Below the pieces are notes generated by a model that had not been told where the DNA came from, did no database searches, and saw only the letters and a list, made by a program, of their open reading frames with translations. The translations under genes were made by a program, and so were the position numbers. This document shows positions 1 through 6,910 of a DNA stretch of 37,884 nucleotides, piece after piece. How positions within the stretch are numbered: the first letter of the stretch is position 1; each line of letters begins with the position of its first letter. The stretch comes from an uncultured Oscillospiraceae bacterium (GTDB lineage: Bacteria; Bacillota; Clostridia; Oscillospirales; Oscillospiraceae): the NCBI GenBank assembly GCA_947630645.1, contig CANRIF010000011.1, positions 1-37,884 of the forward strand. The letters run 5' to 3'.

Positions 1-482
1 TTGGCAAAGGCGGGGTCGTTCTTGGTCTCGCCCTTCTCAAAACGGGTGTTCTGCAGCAGCATGATCTCGCCGGGCTTGAGGGCCGCGGCCTTGGCCTGGG
101 CGTCGGGGCCCACCACGTCCTCCGCCAGGATGACGGGCTTGCCCAGCAGTTCGCCCAGACGCTTTGCCACGCCATCCATACGCAGCTCGTCCAGGGTCTT
201 CTGCCACTTGGCCTCGGTGAGGCTGGCGGGGTCCTTGCCCTTCTCGGTCTGCTTCTTCACCCACTTTTCAAAGCTGGGCTCGGGCTTGCCCAAGTGGGAG
301 CAGGCGATAACGGCGGCGCCGTTGTCCAACAGATACTGGATGGTGGGCAGCGCCGCGCGGATGCGCTTGTCATCGGTGATCTCGTTGGTCTTCTTGTCCC
401 GGGGCACGTTGAAGTCGCAGCGGAGCAGGACTTTCTTGCCCTTGACATCGACCTGGGTCACGTTCTTTTTGTTGTAGTTCAT
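1..482 (-). CDS. pgk: Phosphoglycerate kinase, N-terminal part (3' end outside window)
   Basis: Glycolytic kinase that interconverts 1,3-bisphosphoglycerate + ADP and 3-phosphoglycerate + ATP in the cytoplasm. The ORF track missed it because the stop lies beyond base 1. About 160 residues are visible. The N-terminal substrate domain shows the hallmark DFNVP near residue 24, then SHLGKP (substrate-binding arginine/histidine region) and [16 protein letters not shown], the usual NxRF segment. The ATG at 482 has GGAGG about 10 bases upstream. It lies 28 bp downstream of trmL on the same strand, with no clear terminator between them, so the two may be co-transcribed. The identification is secure; whether the gene is intact cannot be judged here. 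Confidence 0.95.
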   Translation of the reverse strand, partial: MNYNKKNVTQVDVKGKKVLLRCDFNVPRDKKTNEITDDKRIRAALPTIQYLLDNGAAVIACSHLGKPEPSFEKWVKKQTEKGKDPASLTEAKWQKTLDELRMDGVAKRLGELLGKPVILAEDVVGPDAQAKAAALKPGEIMLLQNTRFEKGETKNDPAFA

Positions 483-510
483 GATCCTATTTCCTCCATT
501 AATAATGGTT

Positions 511-1008
511 TTAAACGTCTTCCTCCCCCACGGCCATGATGCCCGTCTGGAGCAGGCCGGGGAACCCCTGCTGGCGCAGGGCCTCATATAATATAATGGA
601 CGCGGAACTGGCCAGATTGAGGCTGCGTGCCCGGGCCTTCATGGGGATACGCAGGCACCGGTCCCTGTACCGCTCCATCAGCGCCTCCGGCAGGCCGGAG
701 GTCTCCCGGCCAAACATCAGCGCCGCGTCCGCGCCGAAGGACGCCTCGGCATAACTCCGGGGCGCTTTCGTGGACAGCAGCCACAGCCCGTCGTCCCCGT
801 TGCGCTCCAGGTACTCGTCCACGTTCTCATAGACGTGTACGTCCACCAGGTGCCAGTAATCCAGCCCGGCCCGCTTCACGGCGGCGTCGGATATATCGAA
901 GCCCAATGGCTTGATGAGATGCAGGCTGGCGCCGGTGGCGGCGCAGGTCCGGGCGATGGCGCCGGTATTCTGGGGTATCTCCGGGGCGTATAGCACGATG
1001 CTGTTCAT
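511..1008 (-). CDS. trmL: tRNA (cytidine(34)-2'-O)-methyltransferase TrmL (SPOUT family)
   Basis: SAM-dependent 2'-O-ribose methylation of the wobble nucleotide of tRNA-Leu isoacceptors, in the cytoplasm. The protein is about 165 residues, the normal length of this compact SPOUT enzyme. Family segments in order: [20 protein letters not shown] at the N-terminus, [29 protein letters not shown] (motif 2, SAM knot) and the C-terminal [19 protein letters not shown] (motif 3, trefoil knot). I chose the ATG at 1008 because homologues start [16 protein letters not shown]. A TTG at 1017 in frame has AGGCGG closer to it and cannot be excluded. The gene is transcribed away from the glycosyltransferase gene and leads into pgk. 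Confidence 0.9.
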   Translation of the reverse strand: MNSIVLYAPEIPQNTGAIARTCAATGASLHLIKPLGFDISDAAVKRAGLDYWHLVDVHVYENVDEYLERNGDDGLWLLSTKAPRSYAEASFGADAALMFGRETSGLPEALMERYRDRCLRIPMKARARSLNLASSASIILYEALRQQGFPGLLQTGIMAVGEEDV

Positions 1009-1049
1009 ACTGATCAATAAACCGCCTATTTCTCCACTATGCGGGTATC

Positions 1050-1077
1050 ATTATATACTATCGCCGGTTTTTTGCAA
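1050..1077 (-). promoter_or_regulatory. Sigma-A-like promoter for trmL
   Basis: Read on the minus strand: TTGCAA (1077-1072), 16-bp spacer, perfect TATAAT (1055-1050). The predicted start is about 35 bases before the trmL ATG. Its -35 box lies in one arm of an inverted repeat shared with the divergent promoter at 1106-1134. Confidence 0.55.
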
Positions 1078-1118
1078 GGGAAACTTCCCCAAATTTTGCC
1101 CTCCCTTGCAAAATTTGG
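1070..1118. repeat. Overlapping inverted repeats covering both divergent -35 boxes
   Basis: Two perfect dyads share a segment. TTTTGCAAGGGA (1070-1081) pairs with TCCCTTGCAAAA (1102-1113), and CCAAATTTTGC (1089-1099) pairs with GCAAAATTTGG (1108-1118). The first dyad puts an identical CCCTTGCAAAA in the -35 region of each divergent promoter, as expected for a symmetric operator. No cognate regulator is visible nearby. Confidence 0.6.
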
Positions 1119-1134
1119 ATAGAGTGTCTATAAT
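1106..1134 (+). promoter_or_regulatory. Sigma-A-like promoter for the glycosyltransferase gene
   Basis: TTGCAA (1106-1111), 17-bp spacer, perfect TATAAT (1129-1134). The predicted start near 1141 leaves a very short leader containing GAGGTGA just before the ATG at 1152. Confidence 0.6.
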
Positions 1135-1151
1135 GTCTTTGAGGTGATCCC

Positions 1152-1904
1152 ATGGAAACATTGTATATCGTCGTCCCCTGCTATAACGAGGAGCCATGCC
1201 TTCCCGAGACTGCGCCGGTGTTCCGCCAGAAACTCGCTTCCTTGGAAGCCGCCGGGCTCATATCCCCGGCCAGCCGGGTCCTTTTCGTGGACGACGGCTC
1301 CGCCGACGGCACCTGGGACATCATCCGCTCCCTGCATGAGAGCGACCCCGCCTTCTGCGGGCTGCGACTGAAGCCCAACCGGGGCCACCAGAACGCGGTG
1401 ATGGCCGGGCTCATGGAGGCCCGAGAGCGGGCGGATATCACCATCAGCATCGACGCGGACCTGCAGGACGACATCGACGCCATGGATGGCATGGTACGCA
1501 AGCACAGCCAGGGCTTCCCCATCGTCTGCGGCGTTCGTACCAGCCGGACCACTGACACATTCATGAAGCGTTTCACCGCCCAAAGCTACTATAAGATCAT
1601 GAACCTCTTCGGCGCGAAGCTGGTCTACAACCACGCCGACTTCCGCCTCATGGACAAGGATGCCCTGGAAAAACTCTCCCGCTACCACGGCGAGGACCCC
1701 TTCCTCCGCGGCCTCGCCACCCGGCTGGGTCTTCCCATCGCCACGGTGGAGTATGAGCGCGCCCCACGGGTCGCAGGCGAGAGCAAATACACCCTGAAAA
1801 AAATGGTCAAACTGGCCATCAAGGGCTTCACCAGCGCCCGCTGTAAGCCGGAAAACACCCCCCGTCCCCCCGATCCCCACATCGCAGAGCGGCTTTTTTC
1901 GTGA
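1152..1904 (+). CDS. Glycosyltransferase family 2 (DPM1/GtrB-like), lacking the C-terminal membrane anchor
   Basis: Probable transferase of a sugar from a nucleotide sugar to a polyprenyl phosphate (or related acceptor) at the inner face of the membrane. The 250-residue GT-A domain shows VVPCYNEE at residue 7 onward, VDDGSADGTW (nucleotide binding), NRGHQNAVMAGL, the metal-binding ISIDADLQDD, and the late YERAPRVAGESKYTLKKM segment typical of the DPM1/GtrB group. GtrB-type enzymes usually run to about 310-330 residues with two transmembrane helices. Here the homologous sequence stops at a segment resembling ITSFSVKP, and a short proline-rich tail (NTPRPPD...) follows. No other frame restores a membrane helix. 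The gene may be a soluble variant or a truncated copy. It has its own promoter and terminator. Donor and acceptor are unknown. Confidence 0.8.
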   Translation: METLYIVVPCYNEEPCLPETAPVFRQKLASLEAAGLISPASRVLFVDDGSADGTWDIIRSLHESDPAFCGLRLKPNRGHQNAVMAGLMEARERADITISIDADLQDDIDAMDGMVRKHSQGFPIVCGVRTSRTTDTFMKRFTAQSYYKIMNLFGAKLVYNHADFRLMDKDALEKLSRYHGEDPFLRGLATRLGLPIATVEYERAPRVAGESKYTLKKMVKLAIKGFTSARCKPENTPRPPDPHIAERLFS

Positions 1905-1912
1905 ATATTTAT

Positions 1913-1943
1913 CCCCTTTCCCCCGGGAAAGGGGTTTTGTTTT
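1913..1943 (+). terminator. Rho-independent terminator after the glycosyltransferase
   Basis: CCCCTTTCCC (1913-1922) pairs with GGGAAAGGGG (1925-1934), followed by TTTTGTTTT. It isolates the glycosyltransferase from the amino acid transporter operon. Confidence 0.8.
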
Positions 1944-1960
1944 GTATAGATTGCAAGAAC

Positions 1961-2006
1961 ATTCATCATTATTCAAAATTTCATGAATATAGCATTGTTT
2001 ATTCAT
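1961..2006. repeat. Cluster of ATTCA/TGAAT half-sites at the transporter promoter
   Basis: ATTCA occurs at 1961-1965, 1971-1975 and 2001-2005, and its complement TGAAT at 1984-1988. This creates TATTCA-N8-TGAATA and ATGAATA-N10-TATTCAT dyads, the latter overlapping the -35 box. The half-site equals that of ArgR/AhrC boxes, but the spacing is not the canonical TGAAT-N4-ATTCA, so the regulator is uncertain. Confidence 0.4.
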
Positions 2007-2023
2007 TTCCAGTGGAATATAAT
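1995..2023 (+). promoter_or_regulatory. Sigma-A-like promoter of the polar amino acid ABC operon
   Basis: TTGTTT (1995-2000), 17-bp spacer, perfect TATAAT (2018-2023). The predicted start near 2030 leaves a leader of about 57 bases in which I see no riboswitch or T-box. Confidence 0.65.
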
Positions 2024-2086
2024 CCAACCATCGAAGCAAACAAGCTGCGAACAAAACATTTCAAATATGGAAGGATGGAACTGAAA

Positions 2087-2980
2087 ATGAAGAAACTGAT
2101 CGCTATGCTGCTGGCGCTGACCATGGTCCTGTCGATGGGCGCGATGGCCTTCGCCGCCGAAGGAGAGGAAGCCACCGAGGACGAAGAGGCTGCCGAGGCC
2201 GAGGTGCCCGAGCTGCCCGACTACCTGAAGGAACTGGAACTGCCCGAGGTCACCACCATCGAGGAAGGCAAACTCATTATGAGTACCAACGCCCAGTTCC
2301 CTCCCTATGAGATGGTCGCTGACGCCGACTCCACCGGTTTTGCCGGCACCGGCTTCGAGGGCATCGACGTGGAGATCGCCTGGTATCTGGCCCAGACCCT
2401 CGGCCTGGAGCTGCAGATCAACGACATCGACTTTGACGCCGCCATGCTGGACGTGCAGAACAACAGCTCCGACATGATGCTGGCCGGTCTGTCTTACAGC
2501 GAAGAGCGTGACGAGAACATGGATATGTCCGACACCTACGCCCACGGCGTACAGGTGGTCATCATCCCCGAGGACTCCGACATCGAGACCGCCGAGGATC
2601 TGGCCGACGGCAAGCTGATCGGCGTGCAGCGCGGCACCACCGGCGATATGTACTGCACCGACGAGTACGGCGAGGAGAACGTCCAGTCCTATGACAACGG
2701 CGCCATTGCCGTCCAGGCCCTGATGAACGGCCAGCTGGACGCGGTCGTTATCGACCAGGAGCCCGCCGAGCAGTATGTGGCCGCCAACGAGGGTCTGAAG
2801 ACCATCCCCTCCATCTTTGAGCCGGAGGAGTACGTCCTGGCCGTGGACGAGGGCAACACCCAGCTGCTAGATGTGCTGAACACCATCCTCAACACCATGA
2901 TTGAAAATGGCCTGGTGTCCGAGATCATGTCCCACTACATCGGCGGCGAGGCGGAGCCTGACGCGGAGCCCGCTGCGTAA
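2087..2980 (+). CDS. Polar amino acid ABC transporter, solute-binding protein (SBP_bac_3)
   Basis: Extracytoplasmic receptor that delivers an amino acid to the permease encoded downstream. The protein has 297 residues. The track's ORF starts earlier, but the ATG at 2087 begins a clear signal peptide, MKKLIAMLLALTMVLS... ending AFA, with GGATGG eight bases upstream. The binding domain opens with GKLIMSTNAQFPPYEM and continues with FEGIDVEIAWYLAQTLGLEL, GLSYSEERDENMDMSDTY and LIGVQRGTTGD, all typical of the HisJ/GlnH/ArtJ group. There is no lipobox cysteine, unusual for a Gram-positive binding protein. About 30 residues between the signal and the domain are rich in Glu/Asp, and the C-terminus is also acidic. 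Ligand not determinable; Arg, Gln, His or Cys are all possible. Confidence 0.92.
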   Translation: MKKLIAMLLALTMVLSMGAMAFAAEGEEATEDEEAAEAEVPELPDYLKELELPEVTTIEEGKLIMSTNAQFPPYEMVADADSTGFAGTGFEGIDVEIAWYLAQTLGLELQINDIDFDAAMLDVQNNSSDMMLAGLSYSEERDENMDMSDTYAHGVQVVIIPEDSDIETAEDLADGKLIGVQRGTTGDMYCTDEYGEENVQSYDNGAIAVQALMNGQLDAVVIDQEPAEQYVAANEGLKTIPSIFEPEEYVLAVDEGNTQLLDVLNTILNTMIENGLVSEIMSHYIGGEAEPDAEPAA

Positions 2981-2992
2981 ATCCCGCTTTGT

Positions 2993-3020
2993 AAAAAGGG
3001 CGGCTGCTGCCGCCCTTTTT
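2993..3020 (+). terminator. Intercistronic terminator/attenuator between binding protein and permease
   Basis: AAAAAGGGCGGC (2993-3004) pairs perfectly with GCCGCCCTTTTT (3009-3020) around a TGCT loop and ends in T5. It lies 26 bases before the permease start, so it probably limits read-through and favours binding-protein mRNA. Confidence 0.8.
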
Positions 3021-3046
3021 CCCTATATCGAGAAAGGTGAGTACTT

Positions 3047-3814
3047 ATGGACCTCTCTGGGCTTTATGAGACGCTCTCTGCCCTGCCAAAAGGCGACTTA
3101 TCCGTATGGCAGAGTTTTTTCCTTAAATTCTATCAGGCATGGTTCGCCAACGGCCGCTGGCAGCAGTACTTCAAGGGCCTGGCCTCCACCATCGAGGTGA
3201 CCGTCATCGCCCTGGCCATCGGCGTGGTGCTGGGCGTGATCGTGGCCATGGTCCGCACGGCTTACGCCCAGCGGCGACCCGGCACCCACAACCCTGTCCT
3301 GGCCGTCGTGGACTTCATCTTCAAGATCTACGTCACCGTCATCCGCGGTACCCCCATGATGGTGCAGCTGCTGATCATGGGCTTCGTCATCTTCTCCTCC
3401 AGCCGGAACACCACCTTTGTGGGCGCGCTGACCCTGGGCATCAACTCCGGCGCGTATGTGTCCGAGATCATCCGGGGCGGGCTTATGAGCCTGGACCCGG
3501 GCCAGGCGGAGGCGGGCCGGTCCCTGGGGCTGGGCTACATCCAGACCATGTGGCACATCGTCATCCCCCAGGCCTTCAAGACCATCCTCCCCTCCCTTGG
3601 CAACGAGTTCATCGTGCTTTTGAAGGACACCTCCCTCATCAGCGTCATCGGCGGCAAGGAGATCGTCTACTTCGCCAAGGCCATCGTGAACCGCACCTAC
3701 GAACCCATGTTCCCCTACATCATCACCGCCGTCATGTATCTCATCCTCGTGATGGCATTCAGCTATTTGCAGAGCTTGCTGGAAAGGAGGCTGCGCGCCA
3801 GTGATAGACGTTAA
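3047..3814 (+). CDS. Polar amino acid ABC transporter permease (HisM/GlnP family)
   Basis: Membrane subunit that forms the translocation path for the amino acid captured by the upstream binding protein. It has 255 residues with about five hydrophobic segments. The family start motif appears as [20 protein letters not shown], followed by [14 protein letters not shown] and the EAA loop [20 protein letters not shown] that contacts the ATPase. The N-terminal 45 residues before the first helix are longer than in many homologues. ATG at 3047 with AAAGGTGAG upstream. The 3' end overlaps the ATPase gene by 14 bp, indicating translational coupling. A single permease gene suggests a homodimer. Confidence 0.93.
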   Translation: MDLSGLYETLSALPKGDLSVWQSFFLKFYQAWFANGRWQQYFKGLASTIEVTVIALAIGVVLGVIVAMVRTAYAQRRPGTHNPVLAVVDFIFKIYVTVIRGTPMMVQLLIMGFVIFSSSRNTTFVGALTLGINSGAYVSEIIRGGLMSLDPGQAEAGRSLGLGYIQTMWHIVIPQAFKTILPSLGNEFIVLLKDTSLISVIGGKEIVYFAKAIVNRTYEPMFPYIITAVMYLILVMAFSYLQSLLERRLRASDRR

Positions 3815-4526
3815 GAACCTGACCAAGGCCTTTGGCGACCACGTGGTCCTCAACGACATCTCCGAACACATCTATCCCGGCGAGAAGGTGGTCATCATCG
3901 GCCCCTCCGGCGGCGGCAAAAGCACCTTCCTGCGCTGCCTGAACCTGCTGGAGACCCCCAACGCCGGCACCATCACCTTCAAGGGCACGGACATCACCGA
4001 CCCCAAGAGCGACATCAATAAGTACCGCCAGAAGATGGGCATGGTGTTCCAGCACTTCAACCTGTTCCCCCACATGACCATTATGAAAAACCTCACCCTG
4101 GCGCCCATGAAGCTGCTGAAAAAGTCCAAGGCCGAGGCCGAGGAAACGGCCATGGAGCTGCTGGGCCGGGTGGGTCTGGCGGACCGGGCGGCGTCCTATC
4201 CCAGCCAGCTCTCCGGCGGGCAGAAGCAGCGCGTGGCCATCGTGCGGGCGCTGTGCATGGAGCCGGAGGTCATGCTCTTCGACGAGCCCACCTCCGCCCT
4301 GGACCCGGAGATGGTGGGCGAGGTGCTGGACGTGATGAAGTCCCTGGCCCGGGACGGCATGACCATGGTGGTGGTCACCCACGAGATGGGCTTTGCCAAG
4401 GAGGTGGGCGACCGGGTGCTGTTCATGGACGGCGGCGTGATCGCCGAGCAGGCACCGCCGGCCCAGTTCTTTGCCGATCCCCAGACGGAGCGGGCCAAAA
4501 GCTTCCTTGCCAAGGTCCTGATGTGA
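3801..4526 (+). CDS. Polar amino acid ABC transporter ATP-binding protein (GlnQ/HisP/ArtM family)
   Basis: ATPase that energises amino acid uptake at the cytoplasmic face. It has 241 residues, full length for the family. Walker [10 protein letters not shown] at 34-42, Q-loop glutamine near 84 ([10 protein letters not shown], diagnostic for polar amino acid importers), signature LSGGQ at 137-141, Walker [15 protein letters not shown] from 157 and the switch histidine in [10 protein letters not shown]. The start is GTG at 3801 inside the permease gene, with AAGGAGG ten bases upstream. No convincing terminator was found in the 240 bases downstream, although short AT-rich dyads occur there. Confidence 0.94.
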   Translation: MIDVKNLTKAFGDHVVLNDISEHIYPGEKVVIIGPSGGGKSTFLRCLNLLETPNAGTITFKGTDITDPKSDINKYRQKMGMVFQHFNLFPHMTIMKNLTLAPMKLLKKSKAEAEETAMELLGRVGLADRAASYPSQLSGGQKQRVAIVRALCMEPEVMLFDEPTSALDPEMVGEVLDVMKSLARDGMTMVVVTHEMGFAKEVGDRVLFMDGGVIAEQAPPAQFFADPQTERAKSFLAKVLM

Positions 4527-4648
4527 CATCCCCGGCGGGGACCGGAAAAACTGTGACTTTTTGCTGATTTAAATTGTTTTAGTTGCCCAAAAAATTTGGG
4601 GCGCCAAACACCGGCCTGCACAGTTTCTCCAAACATCTTTTTGACCGA

Positions 4649-4677
4649 TTGACAATTTAAAAATGAGATACTATTAT
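4649..4677 (+). promoter_or_regulatory. Strong sigma-A promoter of the liv operon
   Basis: Perfect TTGACA (4649-4654), 17-bp spacer, TATTAT (4672-4677), in an AT-rich stretch of the 240-bp gap after the polar amino acid operon. The predicted start is near 4684, giving a leader of about 80 bases. The earlier part of the gap (4527-4648) holds only weak dyads such as CCCAAAaaaTTTGGG. Confidence 0.75.
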
Positions 4678-4693
4678 CATCATAACATCCCGC

Positions 4694-4711
4694 GAAAAAC
4701 ATATGATTTTC
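4694..4711. promoter_or_regulatory. Near-perfect palindrome just downstream of the liv transcription start (candidate operator)
   Basis: GAAAAACATATGATTTTC matches its own reverse complement at 16 of 18 positions. It lies about +10 to +27 from the predicted start, a place where a bound repressor would block elongation. No regulator gene is adjacent, and the sequence is not a convincing match to an operator I know. Confidence 0.4.
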
Positions 4712-4766
4712 AGCCGCGGCCCACGGCTCCGGCAGGAAATAAAATTTTGGAAAGAGGTACACAAAA

Positions 4767-5921
4767 ATGAAGAAATCCACATTCAAGAAGCTGGTCTGTC
4801 TCGTCATGGCGATGGCTCTGATTGTGGCTCTGGGCGTGACCGCCTTCGCCACTGAAAACCCCGCCCCCATCAAGATCGGCGGCATCGGCCCCCTGACCGG
4901 CGCTGTGGCCGTGTACGGCGTCGCCACCTACAACGGCGCGCAGATCGCTGTTGATGAGATCAACGAGGCTGCCGGCTACACCGCCATCGAGTTCAACTTC
5001 CAGGACGACGAGGGCGACAACGAGAAGGCCGTTAACGCTTACGCCACCCTGCAGGACTGGGGTATGCAGGTCCTGTACGGCACCACCACCACCGGTCCCT
5101 GCGTGGCTGTGTCCGCCGAGACCAATACCGACCGTTACTTCGAACTGACCCCCTCCGCCTCCTCCCCTGACGTGACCGCGGGCAAGGACAACGTCTTCCA
5201 GATGTGCTTCACCGACCCCAACCAGGGCATCACCGCTGCCAACTACGTCAAGGAAAATGAGCTGGGCGAGAAGATCGCTGTCATCTACAACAACGCCGAC
5301 GCTTACTCCACTGGCATCGCCCAGGCCTTCGTGGCCCAGGCCGAAGAGCTGGAGTTGGAGATCGTGGAGCAACAGACCTTCCTGGCCGACACTGACACCG
5401 ACTTCTCTGTGCAGATCAACGCCTGCAAGGACGCCGGCGCCGACATGGTGTTCCTGCCCATCTACTACACCCCCGCTTCCAACATCCTGCGTCAGGCTAA
5501 GGACATCGGCTATGCTCCCACTTGGTTCGGCGGCGACGGCATGGACGGCATCCTGACCATGGAGGGCTTTGACACCGATCTGGCCGAGGGCCTGCTGTAT
5601 ATGACTCCGTTCGACACCACCAGCGAGGCCGGCGTTGCGTTCGTGGAGAAGTATGAGAAACTCTACGGCGAGACCCCCAACCAGTTCGCCGCCGATGGCT
5701 ATGACTGCATCTACGCCATCTGGCAGGCCTGCCAGGCCGCCAAGGTCACCGCTGAGACCAGCCACGAGGACGCCTGCGAGGCCCTGATCGAGACCTTCAC
5801 CTCCGAGGACTTCGCCGTGGACGGCCTGACCGGCAACGGCATGACATGGAGTGCCAACGGCGAGGTCGCCAAGGCCCCCTACGTGGTGGCTATCGTGGAC
5901 GGCGTTTCTGTCCTCCAGTAA
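4767..5921 (+). CDS. livK: Branched-chain amino acid-type ABC transporter, solute-binding protein (Peripla_BP_6)
   Basis: Extracytoplasmic receptor for the LivHMGF importer, 384 residues. An N-terminal signal (MKKSTFKKLVCLVMAMALIVALGVTAFA) precedes the mature start at IKIGGIGPLTG, the standard opening of the family. Further family features are AVDEINEAAG, the ligand-contact region YGTTTTGPCVAVSAET, TPSASSPDVT, and IAVIYNNADAYSTGIAQAF. The cysteine in the signal lies in mid-hydrophobic region, not in a lipobox, so the protein is probably released or held by other means. ATG at 4767 with GGAAAGAGG upstream. Likely ligands are Leu/Ile/Val, but related receptors bind other amino acids, amides or aromatic acids, so the symbol is by family. 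Confidence 0.9.
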   Translation: MKKSTFKKLVCLVMAMALIVALGVTAFATENPAPIKIGGIGPLTGAVAVYGVATYNGAQIAVDEINEAAGYTAIEFNFQDDEGDNEKAVNAYATLQDWGMQVLYGTTTTGPCVAVSAETNTDRYFELTPSASSPDVTAGKDNVFQMCFTDPNQGITAANYVKENELGEKIAVIYNNADAYSTGIAQAFVAQAEELELEIVEQQTFLADTDTDFSVQINACKDAGADMVFLPIYYTPASNILRQAKDIGYAPTWFGGDGMDGILTMEGFDTDLAEGLLYMTPFDTTSEAGVAFVEKYEKLYGETPNQFAADGYDCIYAIWQACQAAKVTAETSHEDACEALIETFTSEDFAVDGLTGNGMTWSANGEVAKAPYVVAIVDGVSVLQ

Positions 5922-5944
5922 TCCATCAGTAGAACGTTTTTAAA

Positions 5945-5979
5945 AGCGCAGGGTTGCCGCTCATACGGCAACCCTCGCT
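5945..5979 (+). terminator. Intercistronic hairpin between livK and livH
   Basis: GGGTTGCCG (5951-5959) pairs with CGGCAACCC (5966-5974) around a six-base loop, extended by AGCG/CGCT. Only a weak T-rich tail follows, so it may protect the 3' end of livK mRNA or partly attenuate rather than terminate fully. Confidence 0.55.
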
Positions 5980-6015
5980 TGCCATTTTGATTCTGTCAAC
6001 AAGGAGGTGCAAGGT

Positions 6016-6900
6016 ATGATCGGTCTTATCTCCAACCTGATCAGCGGCGTCAGTTTGGGAAGCGTTTATGCCATCATTGCACTGGGATACACCATGGTCT
6101 ACGGCATCGCCAAGATGCTGAACTTCGCCCACGGCGACGTGATCATGGTGGGCGCGTACATATGCTTCTGCGGGATCAACTACCTGTCCCTGCCCCCCGT
6201 CGTGGCCGTCCTTCTGGCCATCATCGCCTGCACTGCGCTGGGCATCGTCATCGAGGGACTGGCCTACAAGCCTCTGCGCTCCGCGCCTAACCTGGCGGTG
6301 CTGATCACCGCCATCGGCGTGAGCTATTTCCTGCAGAACTCCGCGCTGCTGATCTGGAAGAGCGACCCGAAAGTCTTCCCCTCCATCATCAAGCTGGAGC
6401 CCATCCATTGCTTTGACGGCCAGCTCACCATCGGCGGCGTGACCCTGGTAACGGTACTGTGCTGCATCGTAGTGATGGTGTGCCTGACCCTGTTCATCAG
6501 CCGCAGCAAGACCGGTAAGGCCATGCGGGCCGTATCGGAGGACAAGGTCGCGGCGCAACTGATGGGCATCAACGTCAACCGTACCATCTCCGTGACCTTC
6601 GCCATCGGTTCGGGGCTGGCAGCGGTCGCGGGCGTGCTGCTGTGTTCGGCCTACCCCACCCTGATCCCCACCACCGGCGCCATGCCCGGCATCAAAGCCT
6701 TCACCGCCGCGGTGTTCGGCGGCATCGGCTCCATCCCCGGTGCCATGCTGGGCGGCATCCTCCTTGGCGTCATCGAGATCTTCGCCAAGGCTTATATCTC
6801 CACCCAGTTCTCCGATGCCATCGTCTTCGCCGTGCTGATCGTCGTGCTGCTTATCAAGCCCACGGGCATCCTGGGCAAAAAGATCAGCGAGAAAGTGTGA
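6016..6900 (+). CDS. livH: Branched-chain amino acid-type ABC permease LivH
   Basis: First membrane subunit of the importer, 294 residues and almost wholly hydrophobic with about eight membrane segments. Family landmarks: LISGVSLGSVYAIIALGYTMVYGIAKMLNFAHGDVIMVGA at the N-terminus, YKPLRSAPNLAVLITAIGVS, and the cytoplasmic coupling loop SKTGKAMRAVSEDKVAAQLMGINV. The ATG at 6016 is preceded by AAGGAGG with eight bases spacing. The GTG at 6007 used by the track overlaps that ribosome site and is rejected. The next gene starts within 11 bases of the stop. Confidence 0.94.
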   Translation: MIGLISNLISGVSLGSVYAIIALGYTMVYGIAKMLNFAHGDVIMVGAYICFCGINYLSLPPVVAVLLAIIACTALGIVIEGLAYKPLRSAPNLAVLITAIGVSYFLQNSALLIWKSDPKVFPSIIKLEPIHCFDGQLTIGGVTLVTVLCCIVVMVCLTLFISRSKTGKAMRAVSEDKVAAQLMGINVNRTISVTFAIGSGLAAVAGVLLCSAYPTLIPTTGAMPGIKAFTAAVFGGIGSIPGAMLGGILLGVIEIFAKAYISTQFSDAIVFAVLIVVLLIKPTGILGKKISEKV

Positions 6901-6910
6901 GGTGCGGGAA

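Noticed and set aside
496-508. CCATTAATAATGG palindrome between trmL and pgk
   Set aside because: Only 6-bp arms in an AT-rich 28-bp gap, overlapping the pgk ribosome site; likely chance.
1984-2005. Canonical ARG box
   Set aside because: TGAAT and ATTCA are 12 bases apart instead of four, so only the half-sites match; kept as a low-interest observation, not as an ArgR site.
1901-2086. N-terminal extension of the amino acid binding protein in the track
   Set aside because: This stretch holds the terminator of the previous gene, the promoter and the leader; the signal peptide begins at 2087.
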